Source: Pseudomonadota bacterium
Lineage (GTDB): Bacteria > Pseudomonadota > Alphaproteobacteria > Rhizobiales > Rhizobiaceae
Length of the DNA stretch: 64,000 nucleotides
NCBI GenBank assembly: GCA_023390055.1
Contig: JAEWDP010000075.1
Coordinates: 1 to 64,000 of the forward strand
Direction: 5' to 3'
Below, in pieces: positions 60,866 through 64,000 of this stretch. The notes below the pieces were generated by a model. The model made no database searches. It was not told where the DNA came from and worked only from the letters and a program-made list of their open reading frames with translations. How positions within the stretch are numbered: position 1 is the first letter of the stretch; each line of letters begins with the position of its first letter. The position numbers were made by a program, and so were the translations under genes.

Positions 60866-61705
60866 ATGACTGCACGCATGGACAAGAAGTTTGCCGATTT
60901 AAAGGCCCAGGGTCGGCCGGCGCTCGTTACCTACTTTATGGGTGGTGATCCTGATTACGACACATCCCTCGCAATCATGAAAGAATTACCCGGCGCTGGT
61001 GCCGATATCATTGAACTCGGCGCTCCATTTTCTGATCCAATGGCTGACGGACCGGCCATTCAGACGGCTGGTCAACGCGCGCTGAAAAATGGTCATTCAT
61101 TGAAAAAGACGCTCGATATGGCGCGGGAATTTCGTGAACATGACGATGTTACTCCGATCGTTATCATGGGCTACTACAACCCGATTTACATCTATGGTGT
61201 CGATCGTTTCCTGGAAGACGCATTTGAGGCCGGTATTGATGGGCTGATTGTCGTTGATTTGCCGGCAGAGATGGATGATGAACTATGCATTCCGGCGCGC
61301 AGGAAAGACCTCAACTTCATTCGTCTGACGACGCCAACAACGGATGAAATGCGTTTACCCAAGGTTCTGAACAATTCGTCTGGTTTCGTATATTATGTTT
61401 CAATGACAGGTATTACAGGTTCTGCACTACCCGATACGGCGAAGATTGCCGATGCAGTTGATCGTATCAAGAAATCCACGGATCTCCCGGTCTGCGTTGG
61501 TTTCGGGGTGAAAACTGCCGAGCATGCGAAGCTCATCGGAGCAACAGCCGATGGCGTGGTCGTTGGAACTGCTATTGTCAACCAGATAGCAACCTCACTC
61601 GACGCGGAAGGGCGCGCGACAGCAGATACGGTACAGTCAGTCGCGACATTCGTTCAGGGACTGGCGACGGGCGTCCGTTCAGCCCGCCTTGTTGCTGCCG
61701 AGTAG
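60866..61705 (+). CDS. trpA: Tryptophan synthase alpha chain
   Basis: Cleaves indole-3-glycerol phosphate to indole for channeling to TrpB; 279 residues. Catalytic Glu50 (IIELGAPFSDP) and Asp61 are present, followed by the loop IVIMGYYNPIYIYG and the phosphate-binding VCVGFGVKTAEH. ATG 60866 is one base after trpB, the usual tight coupling. Confidence 0.98.
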   Translation: MTARMDKKFADLKAQGRPALVTYFMGGDPDYDTSLAIMKELPGAGADIIELGAPFSDPMADGPAIQTAGQRALKNGHSLKKTLDMAREFREHDDVTPIVIMGYYNPIYIYGVDRFLEDAFEAGIDGLIVVDLPAEMDDELCIPARRKDLNFIRLTTPTTDEMRLPKVLNNSSGFVYYVSMTGITGSALPDTAKIADAVDRIKKSTDLPVCVGFGVKTAEHAKLIGATADGVVVGTAIVNQIATSLDAEGRATADTVQSVATFVQGLATGVRSARLVAAE

Positions 61706-61744
61706 ATTGCCCAGATTAGGTAAAGTTTATCAGGAGTACGCCAA

Positions 61745-62638
61745 GTGAACTGGATTACCAATTACGTTCGGCCGAGGATCAATTCGATGCTCGGTCGCCG
61801 TGAGGTTCCGGAAAACCTGTGGATCAAATGCCCGGAAACGGGAGAGATGGTCTTTCATAAGGATCTGGAGGATAACAAGTGGGTTATTCCGACTTCTGGA
61901 TATCACATGAAGATGCCTGCGAAGGCACGGCTTACAGATCTTTTCGATGGTGGTGTTTACGAGGGATTTCCACAGCCAAAGGTTGCGCAAGATCCACTAA
62001 AATTCCGTGACTCCAAGAAGTATGTCGATCGACTTAGAGACAGCCGTCAAAAAACCGACCAGGAAGATACGATCCTCGCCGGTCTTGGCAACGTTCGTGG
62101 GGTCAAGCTAGTTGCGGTTGTCCACGAGTTCAATTTTATTGGTGGCTCACTTGGGATGGCTGCTGGCGAAGCAATTGTCAAAGCATGCGAGCGGGCAGTT
62201 GCTGAAAGGTGCCCACTCGTAATATTCCCGGCGTCTGGCGGCGCCCGTATGCAGGAAGGTATCCTGTCGTTGATGCAACTGCCTCGGACAACTGTCGCGG
62301 TCAACTTGCTGAAAGAAGCCGGGTTGCCCTACATTGTCGTGCTGACCAATCCAACCACCGGCGGTGTCACTGCTTCATATGCGATGCTCGGTGACGTACA
62401 TATTGCGGAACCGGGCGCCGAAATAGGCTTCGCGGGGAAGCGCGTGATCGAACAGACGCTGCGCGAGAAGCTACCGGAAGGGTTCCAGACTGCGGAGTAC
62501 CTTCTCGAACACGGTATGGTGGATATGGTAGTGGCCAGGCACGAGTTGCCAGACACATTAGCGACGCTTCTCAAGATTCTGACCAAGGCGCCGGCGAATG
62601 ACGGCGACACAGTTCCGGCCCCAGCGGTAAGCGCGTAA
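61745..62638 (+). CDS. accD: Acetyl-CoA carboxylase carboxyltransferase beta subunit
   Basis: Beta part of the carboxyltransferase that makes malonyl-CoA for fatty acid synthesis; 297 residues. The crotonase-type core is clear: FNFIGGSLGMAAGEAI (about 125-140), PASGGARMQEG (about 161-171) and TNPTTGGVTASYAMLGDV (about 199-216). The N-terminal region that carries a Cys4 zinc ribbon in E. coli keeps only one cysteine (Cys29); the others are Thr, Pro or Ser-type residues. The start is GTG 61745 after AGGAG. Gene order trpA-accD-folC is widespread. Confidence 0.97.
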   Translation: MNWITNYVRPRINSMLGRREVPENLWIKCPETGEMVFHKDLEDNKWVIPTSGYHMKMPAKARLTDLFDGGVYEGFPQPKVAQDPLKFRDSKKYVDRLRDSRQKTDQEDTILAGLGNVRGVKLVAVVHEFNFIGGSLGMAAGEAIVKACERAVAERCPLVIFPASGGARMQEGILSLMQLPRTTVAVNLLKEAGLPYIVVLTNPTTGGVTASYAMLGDVHIAEPGAEIGFAGKRVIEQTLREKLPEGFQTAEYLLEHGMVDMVVARHELPDTLATLLKILTKAPANDGDTVPAPAVSA

Positions 62639-62669
62639 CTATAGCGTCCTAATAAGTCGGAGCGGCGGC

Positions 62670-64000
62670 ATGAGCGCCACGAACAAGCCTGCGATCAGTG
62701 CGGCCGAACAGGAGATCGAAAAGCTAATGGCTCTTCATCCGAAGGGCTTTGATCTTTCCCTCGACCGGATCAGCAAACTTCTCGATTTGCTGGGAGCTCC
62801 TCACAGGAAACTCCCGCCGGTGATCCATATTGCTGGAACAAACGGAAAGGGATCTGCTTCGGCATTCTGCCGTGCGCTATTGGAGGCTGCCGGTCTTGCG
62901 GTTCATGTGCATACTTCACCCCATCTTGTAAACTGGCATGAGCGTTATCGGATTGGCGTCAAAGGCGGCCGCTCTCAATTTGTAAACGACGGACTTCTTG
63001 CCGATGCCCTACGCCGTGTTGCGGCGGCCAATGCAGGACAGATGATTACCGTCTTCGAAATTCTGACCGCTGTGACGTTTCTGCTGTTTTCCGAACAACC
63101 TGCAGATGCTGTTGTTCTCGAGGTCGGACTGGGCGGTCGTTTTGATGCGACCAATGTCATAGAAAACCCGGCCGTTTCCGTCATCATGCCAGTTTCTCTT
63201 GATCATCAACCCTACCTTGGCGATCGCGTCGAGCTGATCGCTGCCGAGAAGGCAGGTATCATGAAGCAAGGCTGTCCTGTCGTCGTTGGTCGCCAAGAGT
63301 ATGAGTCAGCGCTGGATGTTCTTGTTGAGACGGCGGCGCGACTATCCTGCCCCCTTGCCGTCTATGGGCAGGACTTCTCTGCGTATGAGGAATTTGGGCG
63401 ACTGATTTATCAGGATGAATTCGAACTCGTGGACTTGCCGTTGCCGTGCTTGCGTGGTCGCCACCAGCTTGCGAATGCTGCCGCAGCAATCCGAGCCGTA
63501 AAGGCTGCAGGGTTTTTGCTGACGGATGCCATGATTGAAACTGCAATGACGAGTGTGGAGTGGCCGGGACGCTTGCAGCGGCTCGCCTCTGGTCGGCTAC
63601 TTGAAGCCGTACCACCGGGAGCGGAAATCTGGATTGATGGTGGTCACAACCCTGGGGCTGGCGAAGTCATCGCGGAAGCCATGGCAGGATTGGAGGAAAG
63701 ACTTCAGCGTCCGCTTTATCTCATCACCGGAATGATTAACACGAAAGAACCTGTCGGGTACTTCCGGGCGTTTGCAGATATTGCCGAACACGCGTTCACG
63801 GTTCCGATACGAGGATCGGAATCTGGACTTGACCCTGTGGTGCTCGCCGAAGCTGCATTTGAAGCTGGCCTTGTGGCGGAGCCTGTCTCTTCGGTTACGG
63901 AGGCTTTGAGGCAGGTGGCTCGTCGTCAGGGATCCGAAGCGGTTCCGCCGAGGATCCTGATCGGCGGATCGCTTTATCTTGTCGGCGACGTTCTAGCGGA
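62670..64000 (+). CDS. folC: Folylpolyglutamate/dihydrofolate synthase (partial, 3' end off window)
   Basis: Mur-ligase-family enzyme adding glutamate to folates and forming dihydrofolate. The 443 visible residues start MSATNKPAISAAEQ; the P-loop IHIAGTNGKGSASAF is at about 51-65, TSPHLVNWHERYRIG at about 82-96, VLEVGLGGRFDATN at about 150-163 and the C-terminal domain DGGHNPGAGE near 327-336. The frame is open to the window edge and is only slightly short of the family length. ATG 62670 lies 31 bases after accD with a GGAGCGG-type site upstream. Confidence 0.95.
   Translation, partial: MSATNKPAISAAEQEIEKLMALHPKGFDLSLDRISKLLDLLGAPHRKLPPVIHIAGTNGKGSASAFCRALLEAAGLAVHVHTSPHLVNWHERYRIGVKGGRSQFVNDGLLADALRRVAAANAGQMITVFEILTAVTFLLFSEQPADAVVLEVGLGGRFDATNVIENPAVSVIMPVSLDHQPYLGDRVELIAAEKAGIMKQGCPVVVGRQEYESALDVLVETAARLSCPLAVYGQDFSAYEEFGRLIYQDEFELVDLPLPCLRGRHQLANAAAAIRAVKAAGFLLTDAMIETAMTSVEWPGRLQRLASGRLLEAVPPGAEIWIDGGHNPGAGEVIAEAMAGLEERLQRPLYLITGMINTKEPVGYFRAFADIAEHAFTVPIRGSESGLDPVVLAEAAFEAGLVAEPVSSVTEALRQVARRQGSEAVPPRILIGGSLYLVGDVLA

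Noticed and set aside
1..64000. tRNA, rRNA, CRISPR, prophage or insertion sequence
   Set aside because: No cloverleaf-like segment, repeat-spacer array, transposase frame or terminal repeat was recognised in any gap; gene order is continuous core synteny.

Overview
The window looks like the origin-proximal part of the main chromosome of an alphaproteobacterium of the order Hyphomicrobiales (Rhizobiales), most likely Rhizobiaceae. The grounds are the hemE/oriC/DUF299 arrangement, the mnmE-mnmG-rsmG-parA-parB block, the trpF-trpB-trpA-accD-folC run, an NAD-glutamate dehydrogenase of about 1,600 residues, the alphaproteobacteria-type DUF1013 and SDHAF4-like proteins, and a nirV-nnrR pair in the order known from rhizobial denitrification clusters. 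The species cannot be named from sequence alone. No insertion sequence, prophage, CRISPR array, rRNA or tRNA was recognised.

Layout, left to right. 1-2.8 kb: the tail of a denitrification cluster (possible nirK end, nirV, nnrR), then bfd-bfr iron storage genes. 2.8-3.35 kb: a stretch without a convincing gene. 3.35-9.0 kb: a zincin, a CitE-like lyase with a DUF1737 protein, then leuD, a RidA homologue, leuB and asd (leucine and aspartate-family biosynthesis). 9.1-17.2 kb: an MltB-like transglycosylase, beta-carbonic anhydrase, NAD-GDH and an MFS carrier. 17.2-23.1 kb (minus strand): htpX-rsmB-heparinase II/III-purH. 23.1-31.2 kb: an SDHAF4 homologue, acs, DUF1013, minCDE, prpE and a YggS-type PLP protein. 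31.4-35.6 kb: leuS-lptE-holA, converging with no gap on parB.

35.6-44.25 kb (minus strand) reads away from the origin: hemE-hemJ, rho, mnmE, mnmG, rsmG, parA, parB. The 44.25-44.65 kb interval has an AT-rich core and five DnaA-box-like nonamers and is very probably oriC. On the other side, plus-strand genes run away from it: the DUF299 kinase, maf, aroE, coaE, dnaQ, then (after minus-strand secB and fxsA) a coupled Tim44-like/mltA/smr/XRE run and gyrB. Near-consensus parS sites for ParB lie in rsmG, before mnmG, at the start of aroE and twice after gyrB, with a weaker one in prpE, so the window holds both the chromosome origin and its partition centromere. 55-64 kb: a FAH-family hydrolase, phaZ, DUF2852, a YgjP-like metalloprotein, and the trpF-trpB-trpA-accD-folC operon, whose last gene runs off the window.

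The most noteworthy points are the oriC/parS/parAB architecture with parS embedded in one codon phase (Ser-Arg-Glu) of several genes, a perfect CtrA box before minC that ties septum placement to the cell cycle, two leaders (leuD and the FAH gene) that can pair with their own Shine-Dalgarno sequence, a 30-bp perfect palindrome after asd, a structured asd leader, and loss of the zinc-finger cysteines in AccD.
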